DNA from: Microbacterium ginsengisoli
GTDB taxonomy: Bacteria > Actinomycetota > Actinomycetes > Actinomycetales > Microbacteriaceae
Reading direction: 5' to 3'
Assembly: GCF_000956535.1 (NCBI RefSeq)
Contig: NZ_JYIY01000077.1
Span: 106,713 to 170,712 of the forward strand
Length of the DNA: 64,000 nucleotides
Under the pieces are notes generated by a model that did not search any database, was not told the origin of the DNA, and saw only the letters and a program-made list of their open reading frames with translations. Positions 17,641-27,303 of the stretch are shown here, piece after piece. Each line of letters starts with the position of its first letter. The stretch's first letter is position 1. Made by a program: the position numbers and the translations under genes.

Positions 17641-19635
17641 TCAGTCGGTCGGCAGCACCCGGCGCCACCAGTCGAGCACCGCGTCGAAGCGCTCCACGCG
17701 ATGACGCGGCTGACCCGCGCGCGTGAGCTCGTGGTTCTCTCCGGGGAAGATGAGCATCTCGGCGTCGACGCCGGCCGTGCGCAGCGACAGGTAGTAACGC
17801 GTCGCCTGCTCGAGCGGGCAGCGGAAGTCCAGCTCGGAGTGCAGCACGAGCGTCGGCGTACGCACCTGATGCGCCACGGCGGCAGGGCTCTGCGAGGCGA
17901 CGAGCGCCGGATCCGTGCCAACGTACTCCTGCCCGAAGAACGATCCGATGTCGCTCGTGCCGACGAACGCCTCCGGGTCGAGGAAGCCGCGCTCGACGAT
18001 CGCGCCGGCGAACCGGTGGTCGTGCGCGATGACCCACGCCGTGAGGTAGCCGCCGTACGAGCCGCCCTGCACGCCGAGGCGGGTGCCGTCGAGGCGTGCG
18101 TCGGCCGCCAGTGCCGCCTCGAGGAAGTCGATCACGTCGGTGAAGTCGACGGTGCCCATCGCCTGACGGATGCTGCGCCCGTGCGCCCGTCCGTAGCCGG
18201 CCGACCCGCGCGGGTTGCAGTAGACGACGGCGTAGCCCGCGTCCACCAGCACCTGGGTCTCGTCGAACACGTGCACGCCGTACTGGGCGAACGGTCCACC
18301 GTGGATCTGCAGGATCACCGGGAAGGGTCCGTCGCCCTCGGGAACCGCCACCCACCCGTGCACCGGGTAGCCGTCGCGGGCGGCGATCTGCGTCTCGACC
18401 GGGGTCACGACACCGCTCGCCCGCAGCTCGTCGCCGAGGTCGACGATGCGCCGGGAGTCGCCGTCGCCGTCGATCTCGACCAGAGCGCCGAAGGTGTCGG
18501 GTGCGGCGATCGCGGCGATCACGCGGGCGCCCGCGGCATCCGCCCCGACGCCCGTGACCTCGGCGTCCGCCAGCAGCACGCTCGTCACGCCCGCGCGGGT
18601 GACGCGCACCAGCTCGACGCGCCCGCGGGTGCGGTTCTGCACCAGCACGTCGTCGCCGGCGAGGGTGATCGCACTGCCCGGCTCTCCGAGGTCGAGCGCG
18701 TTGGGGTCGGTGAGCAGCCGCACCGATCCCTCGTCGACGAGTCCGAGCGCGACGCCCGGCGCGATGAAGTCGACGTGGGAGTCGCCGAGCGTGTGGCCGA
18801 GCACGAACAGCGCGCCGTCGGGTGACGCGACGACCTCGTCGATGGCGTAGCCGGCGTCGAGGCCGAGCACCTCGCGCTCCCCTCCCCCGTCGACCCGCAC
18901 AGCGACGAGCCGCGAGCGCAGGTCGATGCGCTCGTCGACGATCGGCGACGGCGAGGTGATCACCTCGGTGCCGTCCGGGGTGAACGCGAGCAGGTCGTGC
19001 CACACCGCCCCCGAGGTCAGCGCCGTGGCCTCCGCGGGCACGACCCGCGGTGTCGGCGGCTCCTCCCCCTCCGCCGCGACGCGCGGAGCCGGGGCGTAGA
19101 ACGGCTCGCCCGCGGCATCCGGCACCGGCACGACGAAGACGTGCGACGGGCGGTCGAGCGTGTACCCGAGTCCGTTGGCGTGCCAGCGCAGGCCGGTCAC
19201 GCGCCGGGGCGACTCGGATGCCGCACCCAGCCCGTCGACCGTGCCGTACCGCCCCTTCTCGGGCACGAGCGCAAGGTAGGCGAACGTGCCGCCGTCGGGT
19301 GAGAAGACGAACGAGCTGACGCCGAGCGGTGCGTCGGTGACCTGCACGGGCTCGCCGCCGAGTGCGGGCACGACGTGGATCTGCGCCGAGCCCTTCACGT
19401 CCCCGCGCAGGAACGCGACCACGGTGCCGTCGGGCGACAGCCGCGGCGCACGGTCGGCGATGCCCCGGGTGAGACGTCGCGGCGCGCCACCGGGCAGGTC
19501 GATACGCCACAGCTGCCCGACGGCACGGTTGGCCGCGACGTCGGGTCGCGAGGTCGCGTAGACCGCGAACGAACCGTCGGGAGCGACGGCGGGCCGGGAG
19601 ACGGAGACGAGCTTCTCGATGTCTGCGGCACGCAT
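17641..19635 (-). CDS. S9 family serine peptidase (prolyl oligopeptidase / acylaminoacyl-peptidase type)
   Basis: A 664-residue cytoplasmic peptidase with an N-terminal beta-propeller (about residues 1-380, WD40-like repeats such as RLSPDGTVVAFL and FVFSPDGGTFAYL) and a C-terminal alpha/beta hydrolase. The triad is visible as Ser about 525 in GGSYGGY, Asp about 603 in SELDFRCP and His about 634 in GENHEL. It should cut short peptides or blocked N-terminal residues. The ATG at 19635 has GGGAG 5 bases upstream and lies 2 bases past the SDR stop, so the two genes are probably cotranscribed; an overlapping GTG 6 bases earlier is possible. Confidence 0.93.
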   Translation of the reverse strand: MRAADIEKLVSVSRPAVAPDGSFAVYATSRPDVAANRAVGQLWRIDLPGGAPRRLTRGIADRAPRLSPDGTVVAFLRGDVKGSAQIHVVPALGGEPVQVTDAPLGVSSFVFSPDGGTFAYLALVPEKGRYGTVDGLGAASESPRRVTGLRWHANGLGYTLDRPSHVFVVPVPDAAGEPFYAPAPRVAAEGEEPPTPRVVPAEATALTSGAVWHDLLAFTPDGTEVITSPSPIVDERIDLRSRLVAVRVDGGGEREVLGLDAGYAIDEVVASPDGALFVLGHTLGDSHVDFIAPGVALGLVDEGSVRLLTDPNALDLGEPGSAITLAGDDVLVQNRTRGRVELVRVTRAGVTSVLLADAEVTGVGADAAGARVIAAIAAPDTFGALVEIDGDGDSRRIVDLGDELRASGVVTPVETQIAARDGYPVHGWVAVPEGDGPFPVILQIHGGPFAQYGVHVFDETQVLVDAGYAVVYCNPRGSAGYGRAHGRSIRQAMGTVDFTDVIDFLEAALAADARLDGTRLGVQGGSYGGYLTAWVIAHDHRFAGAIVERGFLDPEAFVGTSDIGSFFGQEYVGTDPALVASQSPAAVAHQVRTPTLVLHSELDFRCPLEQATRYYLSLRTAGVDAEMLIFPGENHELTRAGQPRHRVERFDAVLDWWRRVLPTD

Positions 19636-19637
19636 GG

Positions 19638-20411
19638 TCACTCCCCCAGGAACGAGCTCGTGTCTCCGACGAGTCGGGTGTTGTCGGCCGGAACCGGGTC
19701 GACGGCGGCGAGGGCGACCTCGGCGGCGAACTCGGCGACGTTGTAGAGCTTGCCGGCGTCGTCACGCCGTGCGGCGATCGCGCCGGGGTTCGCGCGCTCG
19801 AGCAGGGTCGCGGTGATCGTGCCCTCGATCATGTCGCCGGAGACGACGGTGAAGCCGATCCCCTTCTCGTCGAGTGTCGGGATGAGGGCGCGCAGCGCAT
19901 CCTCGCCCGCGCGCTTCGAGAGCGCCACCGGCTCGTACTCGGCCATGGTGGGCGTCGTACGGATGAAGTGCGCCTGGTGGCTCGTGACGAACACGATCCG
20001 CGCCTCGGCGTTCAGGTGCGGGAGCGCCGTGGTGAGCACGCTGACCTGGGCGTCGCGGTTCAGCTGCAGCGCGTAGTCGGGCGCCATGCCCGACTCCATG
20101 CCGCCGGAGGCGTTGAGCACGAGGATGTCGAGCCCGCCGAACTCCGCCGCGGCTGCCTCGAACATGGCCGCGACGGACGCCGGGTCGGTGAGGTCGGCGC
20201 CGACGACGAGCGCGCCGACGCCCAGCTCGCGCAGCTCGGCGGCGAGCTTCTCGGCCCGCGGGGCCTTGTTGCGGAAGTTGATGACGACGTTGGCGCCCGC
20301 CTGGGCGAAGTAGCGCACGGTGTCGGCGCCGATCCCCCGCGACGACCCGGTGACGAGGGCGGTCTTTCCGGCGAGGCTGCCGGGGGCAAGGGGAACGAGG
20401 TGCTCGGTCAC
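19638..20411 (-). CDS. SDR-family oxidoreductase with altered active site
   Basis: A 257-residue short-chain dehydrogenase/reductase fold. The NAD(P)-binding motif VTGSSRGIGADTV is intact near residue 20 and NASGG stands in for the usual NNAG. At the position of the catalytic YxxxK the sequence reads EYEPVALSKRAGED, with seven steps instead of four from Tyr to Lys, so the normal catalytic pair is not clear. The protein may work differently or bind a cofactor without the usual chemistry. AGGAG precedes the GTG start. The S9 peptidase gene follows directly. Confidence 0.85.
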   Translation of the reverse strand: MTEHLVPLAPGSLAGKTALVTGSSRGIGADTVRYFAQAGANVVINFRNKAPRAEKLAAELRELGVGALVVGADLTDPASVAAMFEAAAAEFGGLDILVLNASGGMESGMAPDYALQLNRDAQVSVLTTALPHLNAEARIVFVTSHQAHFIRTTPTMAEYEPVALSKRAGEDALRALIPTLDEKGIGFTVVSGDMIEGTITATLLERANPGAIAARRDDAGKLYNVAEFAAEVALAAVDPVPADNTRLVGDTSSFLGE

Positions 20412-20559
20412 GGAGGACTCCTGGGATGACGTGTCGAATGCCGCGGATGAGGATGCCGCGGGCCGCCTTCGACCCTACCAACCACCCGTCATCCGGCCTG
20501 GTGATAACCGCTCGCGCACGCCCTCCCGCTGTTAGGCTCGAGACAGCGAGGAGGCCCGT

Positions 20560-21033
20560 ATGGACATCGTCACCGCGATCACGCAGTTCGCCTGGATCGT
20601 CTGGATCGCGCTCGCCGCAGTCTTCCTCGTCGTCGAGATGCTCACCCTCGACTTCCTCTTCCTGATGTTCGGCATCGCCTCGCTCGCGGGCCTCGTCTCA
20701 GCCCTCACCGGCGCGCCGCTCTGGCTCCAGGTCGTGATCGTCGCGGTTGTCGCCGTGCTCCTGCTGCTGCTGATCCGGCCGCCGCTGCTGCGACGCCTGC
20801 GGCGCGGCGAGGACCCCACGCCGACCAACGTCGCCGCCCTCATCGGGATGTCCGGACGCGTCGTCGCCACGATCGACGCCACCGGCGGCCAGGTGCGTCT
20901 CGCGAACGGCGAGACCTGGAGCGCACGGGCCGACGCGGCATCCGTTCTCGAACCCGGCACCGAGGTCAGCGTCGACCGCGTCGCCGGGGCGCACGTCCAT
21001 GTCATCCGCCGCACCGAAGGGCTCCCGGTATGA
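20560..21033 (+). CDS. NfeD-like membrane protein
   Basis: A 157-residue protein with two or three N-terminal helices (VWIALAAVFLVVEM and PLWLQVVIVAVVAVLLLLLI) and a C-terminal OB-fold domain (GMSGRVVATIDATGGQVRLANGETW). NfeD proteins pair with SPFH/stomatin proteins in membrane microdomains, and the SPFH gene follows with a 4-base overlap. A TAGGCT box at 20533-20538 and GAGGAG before the ATG give this operon a short normal leader. Confidence 0.9.
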   Translation: MDIVTAITQFAWIVWIALAAVFLVVEMLTLDFLFLMFGIASLAGLVSALTGAPLWLQVVIVAVVAVLLLLLIRPPLLRRLRRGEDPTPTNVAALIGMSGRVVATIDATGGQVRLANGETWSARADAASVLEPGTEVSVDRVAGAHVHVIRRTEGLPV

Positions 21034-21971
21034 ACCCCGACTCCATCATCCCCGTCGCGATCGGCTGGGGACTCGCGATCGCGATCGTCATCTTCGTGCT
21101 CGTGGTGCTCTCCCGCGCCGTGCGCATCATCCCGCAGGCGACCGCAGGCGTCGTCGAGAGGCTCGGGCGCTACCACAAGACCCTCGCCCCGGGTCTGAAC
21201 CTGCTGGTGCCGTTCATCGACCGGCTGCGCCCCCTCATCGACATGCGCGAGCAGGTCGTGTCGTTCCCGCCGCAGCCGGTGATCACCGAGGACAACCTGG
21301 TCGTCTCGATCGACACCGTCGTGTACTTCCAGGTGACCGACGCCCGGGCCGCGACCTACGAGATCGCGAACTACCTCGGCGCCGTCGAGCAGCTCACGAC
21401 TACCACCCTGCGCAACGTCGTCGGCGGGCTCAACCTCGAGGAGGCGCTCACCAGCCGAGACGAGATCAACGGCCAGCTGCGCGTCGTGCTCGACGAAGCC
21501 ACGGGCAAGTGGGGCATCCGCGTCTCGCGCGTCGAGTTGAAGGCCATCGACCCGCCCGTGTCCATCCAGGACTCGATGGAGAAGCAGATGCGCGCGGAGC
21601 GCGACCGCCGCGCCGCGATCCTCACGGCGGAGGGGTCGAAGCAGTCGCAGATCCTCGAGGCCGAGGGGCGCCGGCAGGCCGAGATCCTCAAGGCCGAGGG
21701 TGACAAGCAGGCGCAGATCCTGCGCGCCGAGGGCGAAGCGCAGGCCATCCAGGCCGTGTTCGACGCGATCCACGCCGGCAACCCCGACGAGAAGCTGCTG
21801 GCCTACCAGTACCTGCAGACGCTCCCGAAGATCAGCGAGAGCCCGTCGAGCAAGCTCTGGATCATCCCGAGCGAGCTGACCGACGCCCTCTCCCAGATCG
21901 CGGGCGGGTTCTCGGGCGCCGCCGGGCGCGCCGCGGCATCCGCGCCGAAGCCCGGAGAGCCGACCGCGTGA
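21030..21971 (+). CDS. SPFH/Band 7 (stomatin-like) protein
   Basis: A 313-residue stomatin/paraslipin-like protein. An N-terminal anchor helix (WGLAIAIVIFVLVVLSRA) is followed by the SPFH domain (PQATAGVVERLGRYHKTLAPGL onward) and a long charged coiled coil with repeated AEG units (ILTAEGSKQSQILEAEGRR), about residues 190-245. Such proteins form large rings or microdomains in the membrane with NfeD. It overlaps nfeD by 4 bases and the GDPD gene by 4 bases, so the three form one operon. Confidence 0.93.
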   Translation: MNPDSIIPVAIGWGLAIAIVIFVLVVLSRAVRIIPQATAGVVERLGRYHKTLAPGLNLLVPFIDRLRPLIDMREQVVSFPPQPVITEDNLVVSIDTVVYFQVTDARAATYEIANYLGAVEQLTTTTLRNVVGGLNLEEALTSRDEINGQLRVVLDEATGKWGIRVSRVELKAIDPPVSIQDSMEKQMRAERDRRAAILTAEGSKQSQILEAEGRRQAEILKAEGDKQAQILRAEGEAQAIQAVFDAIHAGNPDEKLLAYQYLQTLPKISESPSSKLWIIPSELTDALSQIAGGFSGAAGRAAASAPKPGEPTA

Positions 21972-22747
21972 CGCACCCCTTCCTCGCGGGGCCGGTCCCC
22001 CGCGTGTTGGCCCACCGCGGCCTGGTGACGGCAGTGGCGGCCGCATCCGGCATCGCCGAGAACAGCCTCGCCGCGATTGCCGCGGCCCACGCTGTCGGTG
22101 CCGACATCGTCGAGTCCGATTGTCACCTCACCGCCGACGGCACCGTCGTGCTCTTCCACGACAGCGACCTCTCCCGGGTCACGGGCGACCCGCGGCGCCT
22201 CTCCGAGGTGACCACCGTCGAGCTCGAGGCGCTCATGCGGGAGCGCGGCGGTCTCGCGGTGCTCGCCGACACGCTCGACGCGTTCCCCACCGTGCGGTTC
22301 AACCTCGATGTGAAGGCGGATGCCGCGGCCGAGCCTGTGGGCCGCCTCGTCGCTCCGCACGCGGCGCGAGTGCTGGTGACCAGCTTCGACGATGCCCGTC
22401 GGCGACGGGCGCTCGCCGCGGCGGAGGCGGCGGGCGGAGAGCCCGCGACCTCCGCGGGGAGCTCGGTCGTCGCGCGTGCCGTCGGGGCGAGCGCCGTGCG
22501 GCTCCGCCGGGCGTTCGGGCGTGCGGTCGCGGGGGTCGACGCGCTGCAGGTTCCCGTGCGTCAGGGACCGGTCCCCGTCGTCACCCGTCGGCTGATCGAC
22601 GATGCCCACGCGCACGGCGTCGAGGTGCACGTATGGACGATCAACGACCCGGGCGAGATGACGCGCCTCGTCACGCTCGGCGTCGACGGGATCGTGACCG
22701 ATCGGGCCGACGCCGCACTGCACCTGCTGCGACGCGCCCGGTCGTGA
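21968..22747 (+). CDS. Glycerophosphodiester phosphodiesterase
   Basis: A 259-residue GDPD-family TIM barrel without a signal peptide, expected to split glycerophosphodiesters into glycerol 3-phosphate and an alcohol. The catalytic residues are visible as AHRGL near residue 15, ENSLAAI and ESDCHLTADGTVVLFHDS near residue 48-65. The GTG start lies in the stop of the SPFH gene, so it is coupled to the NfeD/SPFH membrane pair; the link may be lipid turnover in those domains, which is inference. Confidence 0.92.
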   Translation: MTHPFLAGPVPRVLAHRGLVTAVAAASGIAENSLAAIAAAHAVGADIVESDCHLTADGTVVLFHDSDLSRVTGDPRRLSEVTTVELEALMRERGGLAVLADTLDAFPTVRFNLDVKADAAAEPVGRLVAPHAARVLVTSFDDARRRRALAAAEAAGGEPATSAGSSVVARAVGASAVRLRRAFGRAVAGVDALQVPVRQGPVPVVTRRLIDDAHAHGVEVHVWTINDPGEMTRLVTLGVDGIVTDRADAALHLLRRARS

Positions 22748-22856
22748 CCGGGCCTGGAGAACCACTGGGAGTTCAGGCCGCGCTGGGGCGCCGTGGATGA
22801 TCCGTCCAGGTCATGGCGTTATACCAGTCAAGCGACAGCGACGAGAGGACCACACA

Positions 22857-23231
22857 ATGGCAGATCGCAGCCTCCGCGGAATCCGACTCGGCGCCCAGAG
22901 CCTACAGAGCGAAGAGGGCGTCATTCTCCATGAGCGCATGCAGCGTACCTACGTCTGCAGCGTCTGCGGCAAGGACACCACCCTGACGTTCGCGGCCGAT
23001 GCCGAAGCTCCCGAGACCTGGGAGTGCCGCTCATGCGGCGGTGAGGCCGTGCTTCGCGTGGGCGAGGGCACCGTGACGATCGATCACAGCGACGACAAGG
23101 CGCCCCGCACCCACTGGGACATGCTCCTGGAACGCCGCACCATCCCCGAGCTCGAGGAGATCCTCGAGGAGCGCCTCGCGTACCTGCGCGAGCGCCGCGG
23201 CTCGGAGAGCACCGCGAAGAAGAGCGCCTAA
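22857..23231 (+). CDS. rbpA: RNA polymerase-binding protein RbpA
   Basis: RbpA is an actinobacterial transcription factor that binds RNA polymerase and the primary sigma factor and helps promoter opening. The 124-residue protein has the core domain with two cysteine pairs (C34/C37 in CSVCG and C57/C60 in CRSCGG), a basic linker and the sigma-interacting C-terminal helix (DMLLERRTIPELEEILEERLAYL). The ATG at 22857 follows GAGAGGACC. It is convergent with lnt and overlaps its stop by 4 bases, and adjacency of rbpA and an Lnt-type gene is also seen in mycobacteria. Confidence 0.97.
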   Translation: MADRSLRGIRLGAQSLQSEEGVILHERMQRTYVCSVCGKDTTLTFAADAEAPETWECRSCGGEAVLRVGEGTVTIDHSDDKAPRTHWDMLLERRTIPELEEILEERLAYLRERRGSESTAKKSA

Positions 23232-24847
23232 CCGCGCTCCACGTCGACGCCGGTTCCCCCCGCGGGAGCCGGCGTCTTGGCGTACCTCCGTCGGCGCCAC
23301 AGCAGCACGCCACCGGCCCCCGCGAGGGCGACGAGCGACCCGGCGACGAGCGCGACCTGTACGCCGTCGCCGATGACGACGGCGGGTGTCAGCCCCGTGC
23401 GCAGCGGGACATCCGTCACCGCCGCCCCGGGCTCGTCGGCCGCGAGGCCCGCGATCACCGAGCCGTCCGGGGCGATGACCTGGCTCGTGCCGACGGTCGA
23501 CAGGTTGACGACGGCGCGCCCGGTCTCGATGGCGCGCATGCGGGCGAAGGCCAGCTGCTGCAGGTTTTCGTCGGTGCCGCGGAAGTCTGCGTTGTTCGTC
23601 TGCAGCAGGTAGACGGATGCCCCGTCCCGCGCCGCATCGTGGACGACGTCGTCGTAGATCACGTCGAAGCAGATCGCGAGCCCGACGGTGGTGCCCGCCA
23701 CCGACATGACCGGCGCGGCGGTTCCCGGCGTGTAGCCGCGCTGGATGAGTCCGACGAGATCGGGTGCGAGCGCGTAGAAGAAGTCGCGATCGGGCACGTA
23801 CTCGCCGAACGGCACGGGATGCCGCTTGTCGTACGTCTGTGTGGCCCCCGCCCCGTCCAGCCACATCATGGAGCTGTTGAAGACGTCGGCGCCCCGCTCG
23901 GTCGCTGCGTTCATGAGCAGCGGCGCCTGTACCTGGGCGGACACCGCATCGAGCACGGCGGCCGTGGCGGTGTGGTGGGTGGGGTCGGAGTCGACGCCGC
24001 CTTCGGGCCAGAGGAGGACATCCATGCGCTCGTTGGCGATAGGAGCCGTCGCCTTCAGCTGCGCGTCGAGAACGGCGTCGGCGGTGCGGGAGTCGAAGTA
24101 CCCGGCGGGACCGTTGCCCTGCACCCAGCCCACCCGCAGCGTGCCGTTCGCCGTCGTCGGGAAGGCGGGCAGCGCGAACAGCACGACCGCGACGACGGCC
24201 GCCGGGATCGCTGCCCACACGGCGCGCCGTCGCAGCCGGATCACCTCGAGCGCGGCCGCGCACACGAACACCATCAGAAAGGTCAGCCCGCTGATCCCCG
24301 TCCACGAGGAGACGCGCGCCAGGGGGCTGTCGGCCTGGGTCATGCCGAGGCGGGCCCACGGGAACCCGCCGTAGGGGAAGGTGCCGACGAGCACCTCGCG
24401 AGCGGTCCAGAGACCGGCGACGACCAGGGCGAGCACGAGGGTACGGCCCCACGGGCCGGGAAGGAGCCGCGGCATCCACCGATACGCGAGCGAGATCGGG
24501 ATCGACGCGATCGCGACGAGCGCCGCCTCCAGCACCGACAGGGCGATCCACGGGATCGGTCCGAGGTATCGACCCGTGAACGACACGTTCACGAGGAAGA
24601 ACGAGAGCCCGAAGAGGAGCCCGCACAGCACGCTCCCCCACACGCCGCGACCGACGAGCGTCGCGAGAGCCAGCACGACGGCGGGAAATGCCATCGGCCA
24701 CCACGCGAGCGACGGGAACGCCGTCGTAAGTGCGAGGCCGGCGACCACCGAGAGCAGCGTTGCGAGCCACAGCGGGAACAGGCGAGGCGGGGACGCGGGC
24801 ACTCGATCACTGTAGGCGGCGATCCCCGCGCGCACGCTGAGCCCCAT
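23228..24847 (-). CDS. lnt: Apolipoprotein N-acyltransferase
   Basis: Lnt adds the third acyl chain to the N-terminal cysteine of lipoproteins at the membrane. The 539-residue protein has about seven N-terminal helices and a C-terminal nitrilase-fold domain with the E-K-C triad: Glu about 280 in LLWPEGG, Lys about 340 in YDKRHPVPFGEY and Cys about 392 in AICFDVIYDD. It has no fused polyprenol-phosphate-mannose synthase, unlike mycobacterial Ppm1. The ATG at 24847 lies 2 bases past the helY stop; two GTG codons slightly downstream are also possible starts. Confidence 0.92.
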   Translation of the reverse strand: MGLSVRAGIAAYSDRVPASPPRLFPLWLATLLSVVAGLALTTAFPSLAWWPMAFPAVVLALATLVGRGVWGSVLCGLLFGLSFFLVNVSFTGRYLGPIPWIALSVLEAALVAIASIPISLAYRWMPRLLPGPWGRTLVLALVVAGLWTAREVLVGTFPYGGFPWARLGMTQADSPLARVSSWTGISGLTFLMVFVCAAALEVIRLRRRAVWAAIPAAVVAVVLFALPAFPTTANGTLRVGWVQGNGPAGYFDSRTADAVLDAQLKATAPIANERMDVLLWPEGGVDSDPTHHTATAAVLDAVSAQVQAPLLMNAATERGADVFNSSMMWLDGAGATQTYDKRHPVPFGEYVPDRDFFYALAPDLVGLIQRGYTPGTAAPVMSVAGTTVGLAICFDVIYDDVVHDAARDGASVYLLQTNNADFRGTDENLQQLAFARMRAIETGRAVVNLSTVGTSQVIAPDGSVIAGLAADEPGAAVTDVPLRTGLTPAVVIGDGVQVALVAGSLVALAGAGGVLLWRRRRYAKTPAPAGGTGVDVERG

Positions 24848-24849
24848 CG

Positions 24850-27303
24850 TCAGACCGAGGCGTAGGCGACGATTCCGCGACGCACCGCATCCAGCGCCGC
24901 GCGGGCGGTGCGAGCGAGCTCGCCGTCGGCGACGAGGGAGAGCTGGTCGAGCAGATCGATCGTCTGCTTGGCCCACCGCACGAAGTCGCCTGCCGCCATG
25001 TCGGCCTCGGTGAGCACGCGATCGAGCAGGGCGCCCCGGGCCCACGAGTGCATCGCCTGACTGAGGCCGAGGGCGGGCGGCTCCGAGCCCGGCAGATGGT
25101 GATCCTGCTCCAGATCGTCGAGACGCTGCCACAGCGTCTCCGTGGCACTGAGCGCCTCCCGGAAGCGTCCGCGGGGCAGGCCCGCCTCCCCCGCGCCGCG
25201 CTCGTCACGCCGCGGCTCGTACACCAAGGCGCACACGAGCGCCGCGAGGGCCGCGGCATCCAGACCTTCCCAGATGCGGGTGCGCAGCGCTTCCGCGACC
25301 AGGAGGTCGCGCTCACCGTAGATCCGCCTCATCGTGCGACCTGCGTCGGTCAGCGTCGCGGTGCCGTCCTCGCCCGCCCGCACGTAGTCGAGGGCCTCGA
25401 GCACATCGACGACCCGGTCGAACACCCGCGCGACGGTGCCCGTGCGCGACTCGATCTGGCGACGCTGGCGGTCCGTGTCGCGGCGCAGCTTCCAGTAGCG
25501 CTCCGCCCAGCGGGCGTGATCCTCGCGCTCGGGGCACGAATGGCACGGATGCCGCTGCATCGACGTGCGCAGCCGCTGGATCTGCTTCTGACGCTGATCG
25601 CGCAGGGAGCGGGGAGCCGTGGCATCCCGTCGGTTGATCTTCTCGAGGTCGCTGAGCTCCCGACGGATCGACGAGTACGCGACGTAGTCGCCGCGGTCGC
25701 AGGTCATCGCCTCGCGGTAGCCCTCCAGCGACGCCTCGGCCTCCTTGACCTGCCGGGCGACGCCGACGACGGATCGGTCGGCCTGGAACTGCGCGAACGA
25801 CGACTCGAGGATCTCCCTCGCACGCGGACGACCGAACTGATCGATGAGATTGACCGCCATGTTGTACGTCGGGCGGAAGCTGGAGTTCAACGGGTAGGTG
25901 CGACGGGAGGCCAGGGCCGCGACGGCCTGCGGGTCCATCCCTTCCGTCCACTGCACGACGGCGTGCCCCTCGACGTCGATGCCCCGGCGTCCGGCGCGCC
26001 CGGTGAGCTGTGTGTACTCCCCCGACGTGATCGCCACCCGCGCCTCGCCGTTGAACTTCTCGAGCTTCTCGAGCACGACGGTGCGCGCCGGCATGTTGAT
26101 GCCGAGCGCGAGGGTCTCGGTCGCGAACACCACCTTCACGAGCTTGCGCTGGAAGAGCTCCTCGACGACCTCTTTGAACGCCGGCAGGAGACCGGCGTGG
26201 TGCGCGGCGATGCCGCGTTCCAGGTTCTCGCGCCATTCCCACACTCCGAGCACGGCGAGATCCTCGTCGGCGAGCAGGCGGGTGCGCTCGTCGACGACCC
26301 GGCGGATCTCCGCACGCTCCTCGGCGGTCGTCAACCGCAGCCCCGAGCGACGCACCTGCTGCACGGCGGCGTCGCAGCCCACCCGGCTGAAGATGAAGAA
26401 GATCGCCGGCAGCAGCGTCGCCCTCTCGAGCAGGTCCACGACGTGCGGGCGATCGATGCGCTCGGCGCGGCGCGGGTTGCCGTGGTGCACGAAGCGCGCG
26501 CCCCGGCCGCCGTTCCCACCCTGTCGGTGCGCCTGCAGGCGGCGATTGTTCTCCTGCGCGACGCCAGAGCCCGACCGCATCCGCAGCAGTTCGCGATTCA
26601 CCTGCGCGGCGGCGACGCCCGCACGATCGTCGAACAGCGGCAGCAGATCGCCGCGCACGAGCACGTGCTGCTCGAGCGGCACGGGCCGGTTCTCCGACAC
26701 GATGATGTCCGTCTCACCGCGCACAGTGTCGAGCCAATCGCCGAACTCCTCCGCGTTGGAGACCGTCGCCGACAGTGACACGAGCCGCACTCGGCGCGGC
26801 AGGTGGATGATGACCTCCTCCCACACCGCGCCGCGGAAGCGGTCGGCGAGGAAGTGCACCTCGTCCATCACGACGTAGCGCAGGTCGCGCAGCGCCGGCG
26901 AGTCGGCGTAGAGCATGTTGCGCAGCACCTCGGTCGTCATCACCACGACGCGGGCGTTCCCGTTGATGTTCGTGTCACCGGTGAGCAGGCCGACGTTCTC
27001 GGGGCCGTAGACGTCCTGCAGCTCTCGGAACTTCTGGTTCGACAGCGCCTTCATCGGGGTCGTGTAGAACGCCTTGTCCGACGGCTCCCGCATCGCGAGG
27101 TGCACCGCGAACTCGCCGACGATCGTCTTGCCAGCACCGGTCGGCGCGGCGACCAGCACGCTGCGACCCTCTTCGAGGGCGCGGCATCCCTCGAGCTGGA
27201 ACGGATCGAGCCGGAACCGCTGCATCGCCGCGAACTCGTCGGTGACCGGATGCCCCGACTCGCCGTCCCGGCGCGACGCGTGCCCCGCGTCGGGGGCGCT
27301 CAC
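24850..27303 (-). CDS. helY: Ski2-like DEAD/DEAH helicase HelY
   Basis: An 817-residue superfamily II ATP-dependent helicase of the Ski2/Mtr4 type, thought to unwind RNA. Walker A is AAPTGAGKT (residues 52-60), the DEVH box near residue 145 is MDEVHFLAD, motif III is SATVSNAEEFGDW and motif VI is QLTGRAGRRG. A cysteine pair in HPCHSCPEREDH is typical of the arch region. The gene order tatA-tatC-helY matches mycobacteria. The GTG start overlaps the tatC stop by 4 bases. Confidence 0.93.
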   Translation of the reverse strand: MSAPDAGHASRRDGESGHPVTDEFAAMQRFRLDPFQLEGCRALEEGRSVLVAAPTGAGKTIVGEFAVHLAMREPSDKAFYTTPMKALSNQKFRELQDVYGPENVGLLTGDTNINGNARVVVMTTEVLRNMLYADSPALRDLRYVVMDEVHFLADRFRGAVWEEVIIHLPRRVRLVSLSATVSNAEEFGDWLDTVRGETDIIVSENRPVPLEQHVLVRGDLLPLFDDRAGVAAAQVNRELLRMRSGSGVAQENNRRLQAHRQGGNGGRGARFVHHGNPRRAERIDRPHVVDLLERATLLPAIFFIFSRVGCDAAVQQVRRSGLRLTTAEERAEIRRVVDERTRLLADEDLAVLGVWEWRENLERGIAAHHAGLLPAFKEVVEELFQRKLVKVVFATETLALGINMPARTVVLEKLEKFNGEARVAITSGEYTQLTGRAGRRGIDVEGHAVVQWTEGMDPQAVAALASRRTYPLNSSFRPTYNMAVNLIDQFGRPRAREILESSFAQFQADRSVVGVARQVKEAEASLEGYREAMTCDRGDYVAYSSIRRELSDLEKINRRDATAPRSLRDQRQKQIQRLRTSMQRHPCHSCPEREDHARWAERYWKLRRDTDRQRRQIESRTGTVARVFDRVVDVLEALDYVRAGEDGTATLTDAGRTMRRIYGERDLLVAEALRTRIWEGLDAAALAALVCALVYEPRRDERGAGEAGLPRGRFREALSATETLWQRLDDLEQDHHLPGSEPPALGLSQAMHSWARGALLDRVLTEADMAAGDFVRWAKQTIDLLDQLSLVADGELARTARAALDAVRRGIVAYASV

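Noticed and set aside
22748..22856. A possible SigR-type promoter (GGGAGT, 18 bases, CCGT) in front of rbpA
   Set aside because: The -35 differs from GGAAT and the -10 is weak; TTATACC near 22820 could equally be the -10 box. The match is not better than chance in this DNA.
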